Positions 10,131 through 22,727 of a stretch of DNA of 64,000 nt are shown here, piece by piece (the first letter of the stretch is position 1; each line of letters starts with the position of its first letter). The notes under the pieces are model-generated. The model did not search any database, was not told the DNA's origin, and worked only from the letters and a program-made list of their open reading frames with translations. The stretch is from Bidens hawaiensis. Its lineage: Eukaryota > Streptophyta > Magnoliopsida > Asterales > Asteraceae. The translations under genes and the position numbers were made by a program. The DNA lies in assembly GCA_021521415.1 (NCBI GenBank), contig JAIQDT010002852.1, forward strand, positions 1 through 64,000. The letters are read 5' to 3'.

Positions 10131-11065
10131 TCATATGTAACATTTCTTCAATTGTGCAATGTTCCAAGTTCTAGGGAATTCTGTCACGTCTAGTTTTTCC
10201 AACTTGTATGCACCCTTTGATAATACTTCTTTCACTTTGTAAGGACCTTTCCAAGTTGGGGCTAGTTTACAGGAGATTCTTGGCCTGACGCTTCTTTGTT
10301 GTGGAAGAAAAGTCTCCCGCATTGAAGTTGCATTTTTGAACCCTTGAGTGTTAATACTAATTATGCTCGCGGATCAATGCCAGTTCTCTCCTTTCTTCAA
10401 AGAGATCTAATTTCATCCGCAGCTCTTTTTCATTTTCATTGTTCGTCAACATTCGTGCGGATGGAACTCCAATTTCAGCAGGGATCATGGCTTCAGTACC
10501 ATAGGTCAAACTAAACGACATTTCGGAGTTTCTTGATTTCTATTGAGTGAAAAAAGCCCAAATTACATGGGGCAATTCGTCCACCCATCCAGTTCGTTTG
10601 GTTCCCAACTGTGCCTTGATTCTGTCCTTAGTGGGCCTGTTATCTCTTTCGACCTGACCATTGGCCTGCGGGTAAAAACTTGGGTGGCCTGAAGTTCTTT
10701 CAGCCACGCTTATAGCCCACTGTCCGCGAACTGAGTTCCATTATCGCTGACCAATTCCTGCGGGAGGCCGAAACGTAGATGATGAACTCCTACAGAAACT
10801 TCTTGATGATGGATGCAGTGATAGAGGCAACCGGCTTAGCTTCTACCCACTTGGTAAAAAAATAAATTGTCATAATAAAAATTTGACACGTCCCGGGGCT
10901 TCTAGGAATGGACCCATGATATCAATTGCCCATTTTTGGAACGACCATGCAGATGTTACCGGCACTAACTCATTTTTTGGACGCAAGGTATTGGGGGCAT
11001 GGCGCTGGCATGAATCACACTTTCTGATTTCTTGCACTGCGTCCATGTGCATCCCTGACCAATAG
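10131..11065 (-). pseudogene. Tat integrase, catalytic core and C-terminal part (broken)
   Basis: This is the downstream half of the Tat integrase, cut off from its N-terminal part by the insertion at 11066. It opens with YWSGMHMDAVQEIRKCDSCQ, which holds the CxxC of the zinc domain. The core Asp lies in WAIDIMGP (codon 10921-10923), the second Asp in LVSDNGTQFA (10743-10745) and the Glu in NGQVERDNR (10648-10650). The D-to-E distance is about 31 codons against the usual 35, and several stops and shifts lie between. The C-terminal DNA-binding part, with APTWKGPYKVKEVLSKGAYK, is open at 10131-10322. The protein would have joined the cDNA to host DNA. Confidence 0.88.
11061..11065. repeat. Left target-site duplication AATAG of the three-LTR element
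   Basis: AATAG directly precedes LTR 1 (TGTAACACCCCG). The same five bases follow LTR 3 at 31363-31367. Removing one copy and everything between rejoins the Tat integrase frame (NAGYY to YWSGM). Confidence 0.93.
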
Positions 11066-14000
11066 TGTAACACCCCGTGACCGCAGTGGAAACGTAAACG
11101 GGATGCGACAGACACCTCTGATATCAACCACATTGTTTATAAAGAAAACTGAATGCATTAATATACTTCAAAATTACATTATCTCATCTTTCATTACCGT
11201 CTAGGTGATACACACATCATACAATACGATTCATAATTCTATCTGTTATAATGTATCCTAACGTCCAGCACGCAAACCTTACACACATCAAGCACTTAGC
11301 ACGTAATCAATCACTTTATCTTAGTTGTACCTGAAAGACATGTGAGAAAACGGGTCAACTACGAATAGTTGGTGAGTTTCACAATTTTAGTAAACCATGA
11401 TAAATCCATATCATAATATAATATTTTCTGGGGACACTGTTAACCCATAAATACATTTAATAACCTCTGGGGACACTGTTAACCCAGAACTTCCAATAAC
11501 CTCTGGGGACACTGTTAACCCAGAACACTTCCACTAACCTCTGGGGACACTGTTAACCCAGAAACTTCCAATAACCTCTGGGGACGCTGTTAACCCAGAA
11601 CACTGTTGCGGGACCTTACAATATTAACAACTCAAACAATTACCATTTTAATACATTACCGTACGATTCCCGTACAATAAACATTTTATAAATACATTCA
11701 TTTCCATGCGTTCAGCATGTACTTAATCATTTTGATAGAAACATGCTTTCCGCCCCGGGAAAATATTTAAAACATTTCAGTAAAAAGGGGCTCGTGAAAC
11801 TCACCTTAGCACATGCAAGCAGGTAACAACAATCATTATCAATTAACACGTCCAATCTGTAATATGATCCCTACGATCGTTATTATACAATTATTGTTTA
11901 TATAATCTTTAACCTTATCAATCGGTACATCTGGGGACACTGTTAACCCAGGACTGTACCTGTTCCGGGGGCAATTTTAACCCAGAAATACTTCTCCGGA
12001 CTCAGATTGTGATGTCGTTTAGAGTTCCATGGTCACAATTTCTATTAGTCGTTTTCTCGTTTTGCGTGCCTAGCACGAATATCCGTTTTATGTTTCAAAA
12101 ATGAGTTTGGTCACTCACGACTCGAAAATAGTGGTTGTCTGATAATTTAATTTAAAATGTGAAATTATAGCTCGGTTTAGACGTCCCGATTGGCCGCGGG
12201 ACCCGTTTCCGTCTTTGGCGTACCGGAAACTGTTAAATCGGTTAAAAATACCCAAATCATTCGACTTATTTTCGGATGATTCATTTTTACTTGTTTAACT
12301 CAATTATATGAAAACAGTCCATTTTTAAGGTTTTTATACACCAGTCAGCTCGCTTAAGCGAACTTCACCGGTTTACACGTTTTAACTTTAAAAGTTTGAT
12401 AATTAGCACGATTAATTATCCGTTTACTCTCGGATCTTAAAATTTTGCACAAATCACTTTTTAATAGTGGGGAATTTTATAAAAATATTTCCAGAATTAA
12501 TTCTTATATTTAAAGTTTATTTATCTATTTTTAAACACCATTTAAACACTAAATATGTCGTAAATACCAAACGACCTTAGAAAAATCCCAAATTTTACCT
12601 GGATGTCCCCTGCCATTCACATAGTCCTCTGTAATTTTTCCAGAACCAAAATCTTTATTTACATGCCCTTTTTCCAAAACCGAGCTAGAAATCCCTAGAA
12701 CTCGTTTAACCAAAAAGCCAACTTAGACTTCTCCAACAGACCTCAAATTTTGTGTGTGACTTATACATGATATGAAAAGATTTGTCTGAAATTTTCCAGA
12801 ATTTTTCATGATATTTAACTATTTTTCACCATTTTTGGCCAAAACCGAGCATTAAATTCACCAAATATTCATCCTTTATCCAATAATTACCAAAAATTCA
12901 CAGAACTCATATTTTCATGTGTTTAACACCTTTGTAAAATTTCATGACCTAACTCTAACGCATCAACAATCTGTCCAAAATTCCCAAATCCGAACATAAC
13001 CGAATATACCTTTCGTTTTCCGCCACTACAAGCTACAAACTCATCTTTCCGCCTCATCTACCACTAAATACAGAGCCTACAAACAACATACCACAATACC
13101 AAGCAAGTTACACTCACGATCAAGCCATTTCTTTCATGGTTACGGTTATGATACTAAAACAAAGATTTAACCGTAAAAATTCGTTTTTGATTCGTTTAAC
13201 TCCTTTCTTGGACCAAGATCCCTTGTATAACCCGTATACATCACTTGATCATGCAAGAATCGGTTTTCATCTTTGAAACCTCATTTTCTTGCAAACAAAC
13301 TCAAGAAAGGATGATAAACACGAATATAACTCGATCTTTACCTCGTTGTTCTTTCTAAAAATCTCGGTTTTTTGGTTCTTGATCTTGAGAGAATGTGAAT
13401 ATGGTTGAATTGTGTTGTGAAAAAAGAAAATGAACTGTTGTTGGGTGAGGGAGTTGCGACCGGAGGTAGTGAGGGGGTGGGGTGGGACCCACCTCTTCAT
13501 TCTTGGCCACTCATTTGGATATCGGATATCCGGATAATGTTTTGGATAATCTGGTTCAGTTCGTTTTTCGGTTAAATGTTAATTTTGGCTTAAAACGAGG
13601 CTAAAACGGTCGTTTTTCGGCTAAAAAATGAAATTTATATAAAACCGATTTAAAAACTTTAAAAACTTAAACCATGACATTTATTAACTTAAAACATCAT
13701 ATTATTAGTTATTACGCATCTTTTTCGGCTTGATCGATCGTCTCTTGCTCGGTTTGGTATTAAAGGTTTCGTTTAACGTACCGACGTACTATTAAATCGA
13801 AATCCTTTTTCTGTGCTTTAATCCACTTATCCCGAAGTTTTAATACTTCGTAACATCACTAAATATCATATATCTAGTCTATAAGTGAACCCTCGATTCA
13901 TTCGGGTTTCAATAACTATCGATCGTTTGATCGCATATTCAATACGGTGAATTATATATTCACGTACAATCAATACAATGAACCATGTATTCTCGTATAA

Positions 14001-14090
14001 TTACCATGGTAACTCATGTACCCGACATTACATATGACGTAACTAACGTCTACCGGTTAGGGTATACCTGGTTTCGTCGGAATCGTTACA
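11066..14090 (-). repeat. LTR 1 of the tandem chromovirus (3' LTR of the left copy)
   Basis: It is 3025 bp from TGTAACACCCCGTGACC to GGAATCGTTACA. It differs from LTR 2 at only about six positions, three of them within the first 45 bp (CGCAGTGG for CGTAGCGG, and GACAGACACC for GACTGACACC). It contains five 37/38-bp direct repeats. The short open frames inside it (13267-13500, 13985-14203) recur in the other LTRs and are not genes. Confidence 0.95.
11428..11605. repeat. Five 37/38-bp direct repeats inside LTR 1
   Basis: The core CTGGGGACACTGTTAACCCA starts at 11428, 11466, 11503, 11541 and 11578, alternately 38 and 37 bp apart. A sixth core lies at 11931 and a diverged one at about 11965. CTGGG and CCCAG can pair into a short hairpin in each unit. 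The block is present in LTR 2 (from 20065) and LTR 3 (from 28701) with the same copy number. Confidence 0.9.
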
Positions 14091-14109
14091 TTCTCCCCCC
14101 GTTAAGAAA
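14091..14109 (-). promoter_or_regulatory. Polypurine tract next to LTR 1
   Basis: Read on the minus strand, CTTAACGGGGGGAGAA abuts the LTR start TGTAACGATT. This is the usual plus-strand primer of chromoviruses. It recurs next to LTR 2 at 22728. Confidence 0.8.
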
Positions 14110-15265
14110 TTTCGTCCTCGAAATTTTACACGCCCTCTATCTCCCTTCGAGAGAAAGGTGGGGGTTTTTCCCTCAGAATTCAACCTCGCGTTACCAAGTA
14201 TAATCTGGTCCTCGCTGTGAATTCCACTTAATCTTAATTAATAAAGCTTGGTATGTCCAAACTGTTTAGTTTTCCCGTCTACTATCTCTACGGAATTAGT
14301 TATGATATCAAGCATGTCTTCTATGAGTACCTCTATTACTAGTACCTTCGTTGCCTCATCGCTTAGGCACTCTTCAATCCGTATACATGGCAAAATATCC
14401 TGTATAGTACTTAGCCCCTAGAGTACTTTAATCGATAAACTAAATGACCAACCATGGAGATAGTTCTCATGGGGTCCAATTTATTAAGAAGCTATTTTCG
14501 GTTTTGCCAAACCTCATATCACCTTTCTCTAAGGTGATGCCTTAAAATGCCTTGTCACCTCTATTCTGGGACAATGGTTTCCTTTGAACGTTGGCATAAA
14601 TCCTTTGCCAATCACGCGCTGCTTTCAACTTGTCTTAAATATTATAAATCCGATTGGTTGTTTCTCGAATCAATTCAAATTTTATGTCCTGACTGACGCC
14701 ATTTTCAATTTAACAAATTGGTGATAATTACTTCACCCATAAAAAGCTTCAAGCTCTCGATGCTTCCTTCCCCGCCTTCCAATAATGGAAGTAGGATGAC
14801 TATTTTGATCTGAGATAATTGAAAATGGCACTCCACGACGGGATACCATTTCACCATCAGGAATTTGGGCAAGAATTCATTGTAATTTATCCCCACTATC
14901 ATTGGCGAATTTTCTGTCGTTGTGGCGTTCCCTAGGGTTTTCGGTGTGCAGCCTTATCTCTTGTATAACTCAATATTCACCAACACCCGTAATCATATCT
15001 TTCTCCAAACTCGACCATTAATAAAAATCCTTTCAGATATCCGTATCATCGATAGTCAAATCCGATCCCGGATGTATGGATTATTTCGATCTCTGCGCTT
15101 CGTCAATGATTAATTCACGAAGGTCATGGAGAGTCGGGATCCAAACCCGATTTTTTTGAAGTAGAGAATTTAGTCCACGCGCTGTTCGAAATTCTCCTCA
15201 TTGCCGTAAGATTCCTTCTTTTTCCAATTGTTCCTCTTTCAACGCCTCACGTTGAGCGACTCGAA
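14091..15265 (-). pseudogene. Integrase remnant of chromovirus copy 1
   Basis: Between the RNase H and the polypurine tract, pieces of integrase appear in changing frames. RVWIPTLHDLRELIIDEAQ and a following SIHPGSD come from the zinc-binding start. GVPFSIISDQNSHPTS is the second catalytic Asp region. ECLSDEA then a VEIVDGKTK piece come from the C-terminal part. The region is only about 1.2 kb, too short for a full integrase plus tail, so there are deletions as well as stops. The product would be inactive. Confidence 0.6.
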
Positions 15266-15724
15266 TCAGGATCGAAGGTTCGACTGGACTATCATCCCCA
15301 GCGCTCGCACTCGCAATGGCTTAACCCGATCTTTCCTACTCAAGGCATTTGCTACGACGTTAGCCTTGCCGGGGTGATAACGGATGTCACAGTCATAATC
15401 GTTTAACAACTCGACCCATCTTCGTTGCCTCATATTCAGTTCTTTCTGATCGAATATATGCTGCAAACTTTTATGATCGGTGAAGATGGTGCACTTCGTA
15501 CCGTAGAGATAATGTCTCCAGATTTTAAGTGCGAAGATAACCGCTCCCAGTTCTAAGTCGTGAGTAGTGTAATTTTTCTCGTGTACTTTTAACTGTCGGG
15601 AAGCATAGGCTATAACCTTATTATTCTGCATCAATACGCATCCTAACCCTCTACGCGATGCGTCACAATACGCGACAAAACCATCGTCTTCATCGGGGAG
15701 ACTTAAAATCAGCGCTTGGCACAA
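15266..15724 (-). pseudogene. RNase H of chromovirus copy 1, last catalytic Asp changed
   Basis: This is the best preserved domain, open for 152 codons. The catalytic line-up is visible: Asp in [14 protein letters not shown], Glu in [10 protein letters not shown], Asp in [14 protein letters not shown]. The fourth acidic position, normally in NVVADALSRK, reads [10 protein letters not shown], so an essential Asp is Asn. The domain would remove RNA from the RNA-DNA hybrid during reverse transcription. RT lies directly upstream in another frame, so the polyprotein is broken. Confidence 0.9.
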
Positions 15725-16490
15725 TTTTAATGGTTTCTATCTTATTTGGATCTTTGTGAAATCCTTGTTACTTTACAACATGACCAAGGGATTATGCCTT
15801 CTTTATTCAAAATCACATTTCGTAAACTTCGCGTATAGCTCCTCTTGCTTTAATACTTCCACAATTTTCCTTAACCGTCGTTCGTGCTCTTCTTTACGTT
15901 GCGAATATATCAAAATATCATCAATGAATGTTATGACAAATTTGTCTAAATAAAGTTTACAGACTTGGTTCATGAGTTCCATGAATGCTGCCGGCGCATT
16001 TGTTAGCCCGAAAGGCATAACTAAGAATTCATAATGGCCGTAGCGAATCCGAAACGCTGTTGTTGCAACGTCCTCCTCTTGGATTTTTCATTTGGTGATA
16101 ACTATATCTAAGACCAATTTTTCTAAAAAATAAATCCCCCTTTGCAGTTGGTTAAACAGATCATTTACTTCGAAAAAGTGAATACCTATTCTTGTTCGTC
16201 ACTTTATTCAATTCTCCCTAATCAATACATATCTTAACACTTCCGTCCTTCATTTCCCAAATAACACTGGTGCACCCCATGGCGACTAACTAGGTCGTAT
16301 AAAACCTTTATCCAATAATTCTTGCATTTCAGTTGGCGCAAGTCGGTAAGATGCTTTAGCAACAGGGCCAGCTTGAGACATTAAATCGATTCTGAATTCG
16401 ACCTGTCGGGCTGGCGGTAATCCAGGGAGTTCTTCTGGGAAAACTTGTGGAAATTTGCGCACCACCGGGATATCTTCTATATGTTTTCTT
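15725..16490 (-). pseudogene. Reverse transcriptase of chromovirus copy 1 (broken)
   Basis: The open piece 15803-16018 carries [13 protein letters not shown] and the catalytic FIDDILIYS. Upstream, in other frames, are the RYGHYEFLV stretch that precedes it and, at about 16330-16490, the linker [20 protein letters not shown] and [18 protein letters not shown]. The fingers region between them is shortened and carries stops. Together with RNase H this identifies a Ty3/gypsy pol. Confidence 0.85.
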
Positions 16491-19400
16491 TTAAATACTT
16501 AGGCAATCGCGTTTGCTAAATACACCACGTCTTCTTGTCGTAAATATTATAACATCTCAAAATGAGATTAGAGTGGTAACATAATTCCGTACACTTTTCT
16601 CTGTATCTAATCGCTTCATCGTCCGAAGGAGAGCTTCTAATCATCTTCTTTTCATATTTGATTTCAGCTTCATGTTGAGTTAGCCATTCTTGTTAACCAT
16701 TACGTCAAAACTTCTTAACTTTACTGGTCGCAGGTCAATAAGGAAAGGTTAATCGTTCCGAATAATAGGACAATTCCGAACAATTTAGTTAACCATTAGG
16801 GGTTTATCGTTAGCGATTCTACAGTATAGGGTTCTATAATTTTACTAATCGGTATCTGTCCAAATGATAGGAGGTTAACAGGAGCTAACTTCTATCGGCG
16901 ACCGTAAAAATATCACTGAAGCCTATTGATTTAAAATTACAACGTACTTAATACCACTTTTGGATCATGACGTGCTTTATTTGAATTATTAACAAAAGCA
17001 CGGCTCCTTGCTTGATCAGAGGTTGATGCTTGTCATGAGGTTCGTCTTCCAACAACACCTTGGTTCACTTTGGGCAATTTCTCTTGAAACGTTCTGTACT
17101 GCCACATTCATAGCAAGTACAACTGTTTGGCATAATTTGATTTCTTTGGATGGATTGTTATTGAAGTTGTTGGGTTCGGAGTGGTTGTACACGAATGGGT
17201 TGGGGTTGTCGGTTCACAGGGCTTCACTTGGTTCTACAATTGTGGCATTACGTCCATCTTTACCATACCTGTGGCCTACTATCACCCGACATTCTTCTTT
17301 CTGCCGATAACTATATTTTCCACATTTAAGGAAGGACCCTTTATGCGGTTCATGTTTTCACACCAGAACTAGTCTTAGTATAATTCTGGGTTGTAGGACA
17401 TACCTACTTATTCACAAGTCTATCTTGCACTATACCTTTATCATTTCCCTTCTTTAACACTCGACGTTTCACCTAACGTCCTTCCATTCCGCTTCCCATA
17501 GAATCAGATATATCAATGCTGGCTTGTGACACAACCCTTCCAAAGGTTGTATATTTTACAGGGTTGACTATACTCCTTATCGATGGAGTTAGCTTCCAAT
17601 ATAGCGCTCACTTCGCTTAATTTCAGGAGTAATTAGCCAAGTTACCAGACATGACAATTCCTTCAAACGATTAGCGTGTTCTAAGTGATCAGCACACAAC
17701 ATTTCTATTTTTCATAGCTCAGTTTCCAATCTCTGAGTTTAATTACTCGAATAAAAGTGCTCTAGCACAAGAATTTTAAATCCTGACCATATCATCTGAG
17801 CAATAATTTTCTAACTATAATTTTGTACCATCGTGTTCCATCACGATACAACATAATCTACCAACATATCTGTAGCATACATCACTACACAATGTTCTAG
17901 ACTCTTACCAATATCCTTAACCATTTCGATCTTTTCTATCCACTCGCTAATCTATTCCTCCCTTTACCATCAGTAAACTATTAATAATCCCCTTAACACA
18001 ACCGATAAACATATCCTTCATACCGGATCTAATTCATTACGACTACTATTCATGTTTAGTTTATAACTAATACTTGTAGTCATAATAGTATTCGGTGGAA
18101 CATTATCACTTTTAGTAATACCACCAAGAATTGAAATATTCATATTCATGTGATTGCTCGATCTACAATCTTGCGATCACATTTGTATCAACACTAGCAG
18201 TGATCTGTGATACGACATTCGGTATCATCATCTGCTATCTTTGAGCAATCAACTGAATCATATCAATCTCCATCATTGGAGTTACTCTTTTTATGTCATT
18301 CTGCCGTACTCATCCCGTACGCAGTAATCAATATTAATCTCACCGTTTAACTCGTTACCAGCTCAATCATAACAACAGGTATACATACACACCAAATATT
18401 ATCATACATATTACCCATACCAGTATCTAGTATATATATGTCCCACAAATATGATCTCACATGGACTTAACCTGAAGTCGGTTAACGTTCAAATATGTTT
18501 CATAATCCTTGTCACCAACCGACATATAGATCTTTCTCAACAAGGTTAATGTTTAATATATTTGATTTCAATATCCTTCTGCATGTCAGCATAACCGATA
18601 CATGCTCACCGTGAGCACCAAACGATTACGTACCACGGAGTTATAATATCCGTGTCTATTCGTATTTCCGGTATACGCGGTATACCACCTACGAACGAAT
18701 AACCAATTATGCTATAATGATTCCAACACCTCTTTGTGTATGGGTAATCATTCTATTCGAGCATACATGGGCGTAGGCATCTAACGGATATAAGGATAAC
18801 ATAGGGAGTTGCAAGGTTCAAGGTAATCGCGCAACATGGGTTGCCTTCAAATATTATTAATTACTATTATGGGAATCTCTATCACTTGCTCAGTCAATGT
18901 CCTCAGGCGTTCTAGGTTCGTTGAAATCGGTAATTCTCGATCTGGAGGTGGTATGACTCATATGTTTAAGAGTGAGAAATACATATATATTTCTATATAT
19001 TATTTTTATTTGCTGATTTATTATCAAATTTATTATTACTATTATTTTATGTATTTATTTACCTTAATGGAATAAGAATGGGTTCAGGTACGGATCCGTC
19101 CGTACGTGAGGGTCGACGGTTCGGGTGAACATCTGGGGTTATTAGGATATACGGTACCGGTGTTGGTAGGGTAAGGGATTCATCAATTTTGGTTGGGAAT
19201 GACGGTTACTAGATATTTCTGGTTAATGTCAAACGGGAGATCTAACTTGGTACTATCATAATTATGACCCGATAAGTCAGACTCATCATCAACCGATGCT
19301 CTTAGAAATTTCGGCATCCTCGGTACTTTTATTATTTCATCCCCCGGTTCCTTATCCGAGTCCCATTTCTTAATACATGTACCCACAAGATATGCACGTA

Positions 19401-19685
19401 TATATATATATATATATACACATTAGCACACATAAATAATATTATATACTTCACACATATGTTGCCATGTTTACCTATCAATGTACCCCGTGACTTCCCC
19501 TGAATTCCCTCGTGCGGACAAGTCTGTTATTATGTTCCGGACCATAACAACTCACTTGTCCATCCAAGTTCATCCAGACCTCGTCACTATAAATTATTAG
19601 TTGATATTCAGATCCTATAATACTTGAGCTACTGGTTATATTTTAGGTATCTTTTAAAGACATCCTAATTCTTTTATAGCCAATG
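16491..19685 (-). pseudogene. gag and protease region of chromovirus copy 1 (decayed)
   Basis: The only firm landmark is the nucleocapsid knuckle at 17074-17115: CYECGSTERFKRNC. This is CCHC spacing with the His replaced by Arg, so zinc binding should be lost. A second knuckle-like Cys region lies near 17260-17330. Near the primer site, minus-strand pieces MSHTTSRSRITDFNEPRTPE (about 18890-18965) and KVPRMPKFLRASVDDESDLS (inside 19183-19386) look like the gag start or leader. A protease active site was not found. Plus-strand open frames here (17008-17310, 18836-19075) are shadows. Confidence 0.5.
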
Positions 19686-19697
19686 GCTCTGATACCA
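19686..19697 (-). promoter_or_regulatory. Primer-binding site, initiator tRNA-Met (copy 1)
   Basis: On the minus strand TGGTATCAGAGC lies five bases after LTR 2. It is complementary to the 3' end of plant initiator tRNA-Met, the usual primer of this lineage. The matching site next to LTR 3 is 28322-28333. Confidence 0.9.
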
Positions 19698-19702
19698 AGT
19701 TC

Positions 19703-22700
19703 TGTAACACCCCGTGACCGTAGCGGAAACGTAAACGGGATGCGACTGACACCTCTGATATCAACCACATTGTTTATAAAGAAAACTGAATGCATTAATA
19801 TACTTCAAAATTAAATTATCTCATCTTTCATTACCGTCTAGGTGATACACACATCATACAATACGATTCATAATTCTATCTGTTATAATGTATCCTAACG
19901 TCCAGCACGCAAACCTTACACACATCAAGCACTTAGCACGTAATCAATCACTTTATCTTAGTTGTACCTGAAAAACATGTGAGAAAACGGGTCAACTACG
20001 AATAGTTGGTGAGTTTCACAATTTTAGTAAACCATGATAAATCCATATCATAATATAATATTTTCTGGGGACACTGTTAACCCATAAATACATTTAATAA
20101 CCTCTGGGGACACTGTTAACCCAGAACTTCCAATAACCTCTGGGGACACTGTTAACCCAGAACACTTCCACTAACCTCTGGGGACACTGTTAACCCAGAA
20201 ACTTCCAATAACCTCTGGGGACGCTGTTAACCCAGAACACTGTTGCGGGACCTTACAATATTAACAACTCAAACAATTACCATTTTAATACATTACCGTA
20301 CGATTCCCGTACAATAAACATTTTATAAATACATTCATTTCCATGCGTTCAGCATGTACTTAATCATTTTGATAGAAACATGCTTTCCGCCCCGGGAAAA
20401 TATTTAAAACATTTCAGTAAAAAGGGGCTCGTGAAACTCACCTTAGCACATGCAAGCAGGTAACAACAATCATTATCAATTAACACGTCCAATCTGTAAT
20501 ATGATCCCTACGATCGTTATTATACAATTATTGTTTATATAATCTTTAACCTTATCAATCGGTACATCTGGGGACACTGTTAACCCAGGACTGTACCTGT
20601 TCCGGGGGCAATTTTAACCCAGAAATACTTCTCCGGACTCAGATTGTGATGTCGTTTAGAGTTCCATGGTCACAATTTCTATTAGTCGTTTTCTCGTTTT
20701 GCGTGCCTAGCACGAATATCCGTTTTATGTTTCAAAAATGAGTTTGGTCACTCACGACTCGAAAATAGTGGTTGTCTGATAATTTAATTTAAAATGTGAA
20801 ATTATAGCTCGGTTTAGACGTCCCGATTGGCCGCGGGACCCGTTTCCGTCTTTGGCGTACCGGAAACTGTTAAATCGGTTAAAAATACCCAAATCATTCG
20901 ACTTATTTTCGGATGATTCATTTTTACTTGTTTAACTCAATTATATGAAAACAGTCCATTTTTAAGGTTTTTATACACCAGTCAGCTCGCTTAAGCGAAC
21001 TTCACCGGTTTACACGTTTTAACTTTAAAAGTTTGATAATTAGCACGATTAATTATCCGTTTACTCTCGGATCTTAAAATTTTGCACAAATCACTTTTTA
21101 ATAGTGGGGAATTTTATAAAAATATTTCCAGAATTAATTCTTATATTTAAAGTTTATTTATCTATTTTTAAACACCATTTAAACACTAAATATGTCGTAA
21201 ATACCAAACGACCTTAGAAAAATCCCAAATTTTACCTGGATGTCCCCTGCCATTCACATAGTCCTCTGTAATTTTTCCAGAACCAAAATCTTTATTTACA
21301 TGCCCTTTTTCCAAAACCGAGCTAGAAATCCCTAGAACTCGTTTAACCAAAAAGCCAACTTAGACTTCTCCAACAGACCTCAAATTTTGTGTGTGACTTA
21401 TACATGATATGAAAAGATTTGTCTGAAATTTTCCAGAATTTTTCATGATATTTAACTATTTTTCACCATTTTTGGCCAAAACCGAGCATTAAATTCACCA
21501 AATATTCATCCTTTATCCAAAAATTACCAAAAATTCACAGAACTCATATTTTCATGTGTTTAACACCTTTGTAAAATTTCATGACCTAACTCTAACGCAT
21601 CAACAATCTGTCCAAAATTCCCAAATCCGAACATAACCGAATATACCTTTCGTTTTCCGCCACTACAAGCTACAAACTCATCTTTCCGCCTCATCTACCA
21701 CTAAATACAGAGCCTACAAACAACATACCACAATACCAAGCAAGTTACACTCACGATCAAGCCATTTCTTTCATGGTTACGGTTATGATACTAAAACAAA
21801 GATTTAACCGTAAAAATTCGTTTTTGATTCGTTTAACTCCTTTCTTGGACCAAGATCCCTTGTATAACCCGTATACATCACTTGATCATGCAAGAATCGG
21901 TTTTCATCTTTGAAACCTCATTTTCTTGCAAACAAACTCAAGAAAGGATGATAAACACGAATATAACTCGATCTTTACCTCGTTGTTCTTTCTAAAAATC
22001 TCGGTTTTTTGGTTCTTGATCTTGAGAGAATGTGAATATGGTTGAATTGTGTTGTGAAAAAAGAAAATGAACTGTTGTTGGGTGAGGGAGTTGCGACCGG
22101 AGGTAGTGAGGGGGTGGGGTGGGACCCACCTCTTCATTCTTGGCCACTCATTTGGATATCGGATATCCGGATAATGTTTTGGATAATCTGGTTCAGTTCG
22201 TTTTTCGGTTAAATGTTAATTTTGGCTTAAAACGAGGCTAAAACGGTCGTTTTTCGGCTAAAAAATGAAATTTATATAAAACCGATTTAAAAACTTTAAA
22301 AACTTAAACCATGACATTTATTAACTTAAAACATCATATTATTAGTTATTACGCATCTTTTTCGGCTTGATCGATCGTCTCTTGCTCGGTTTGGTATTAA
22401 AGGTTTCGTTTAACGTACCGACGTACTATTAAATCGAAATCCTTTTTCTGTGCTTTAATCCACTTATCCCGAAGTTTTAATACTTCGTAACATCACTAAA
22501 TATCATATATCTAGTCTATAAGTGAACCCTCGATTCATTCGGGTTTCAATAACTATCGATCGTTTGATCGCATATTCAATACGGTGAATTATATATTCAC
22601 GTACAATCAATACAATGAACCATGTATTCTCGTATAATTACCATGGTAACTCATGTACCCGACATTACATATGACGTAACTAACGTCTACCGGTTAGGGT

Positions 22701-22727
22701 ATACCTGGTTTCGTCGGAATCGTTACA
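19703..22727 (-). repeat. LTR 2, the shared middle LTR (recombinant)
   Basis: It is 3025 bp and serves as 5' LTR of the left copy and 3' LTR of the right copy. Its first 45 bp carry the LTR 3 variants (CGTAGCGG, GACTGACACC), but from about 20610 onward it carries LTR 1 variants at every site I compared that separates LTR 1 from LTR 3, apart from one change private to LTR 1. It therefore looks like a join of the two outer LTRs, with the switch between about 19750 and 20610. No target duplication flanks it. Confidence 0.93.

Noticed and set aside
13267..13500. 77-codon minus-strand frame, repeated at 21904 and 30539
   Set aside because: It lies inside the LTRs and repeats only because the LTRs do; the sequence has no domain and overlaps AT-rich U3-like DNA.
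19686..19697. tRNA-like sequence GCTCTGATACCA (also at 28322)
   Set aside because: It is the primer-binding site complementary to initiator tRNA-Met, beside an LTR; no cloverleaf surrounds it.
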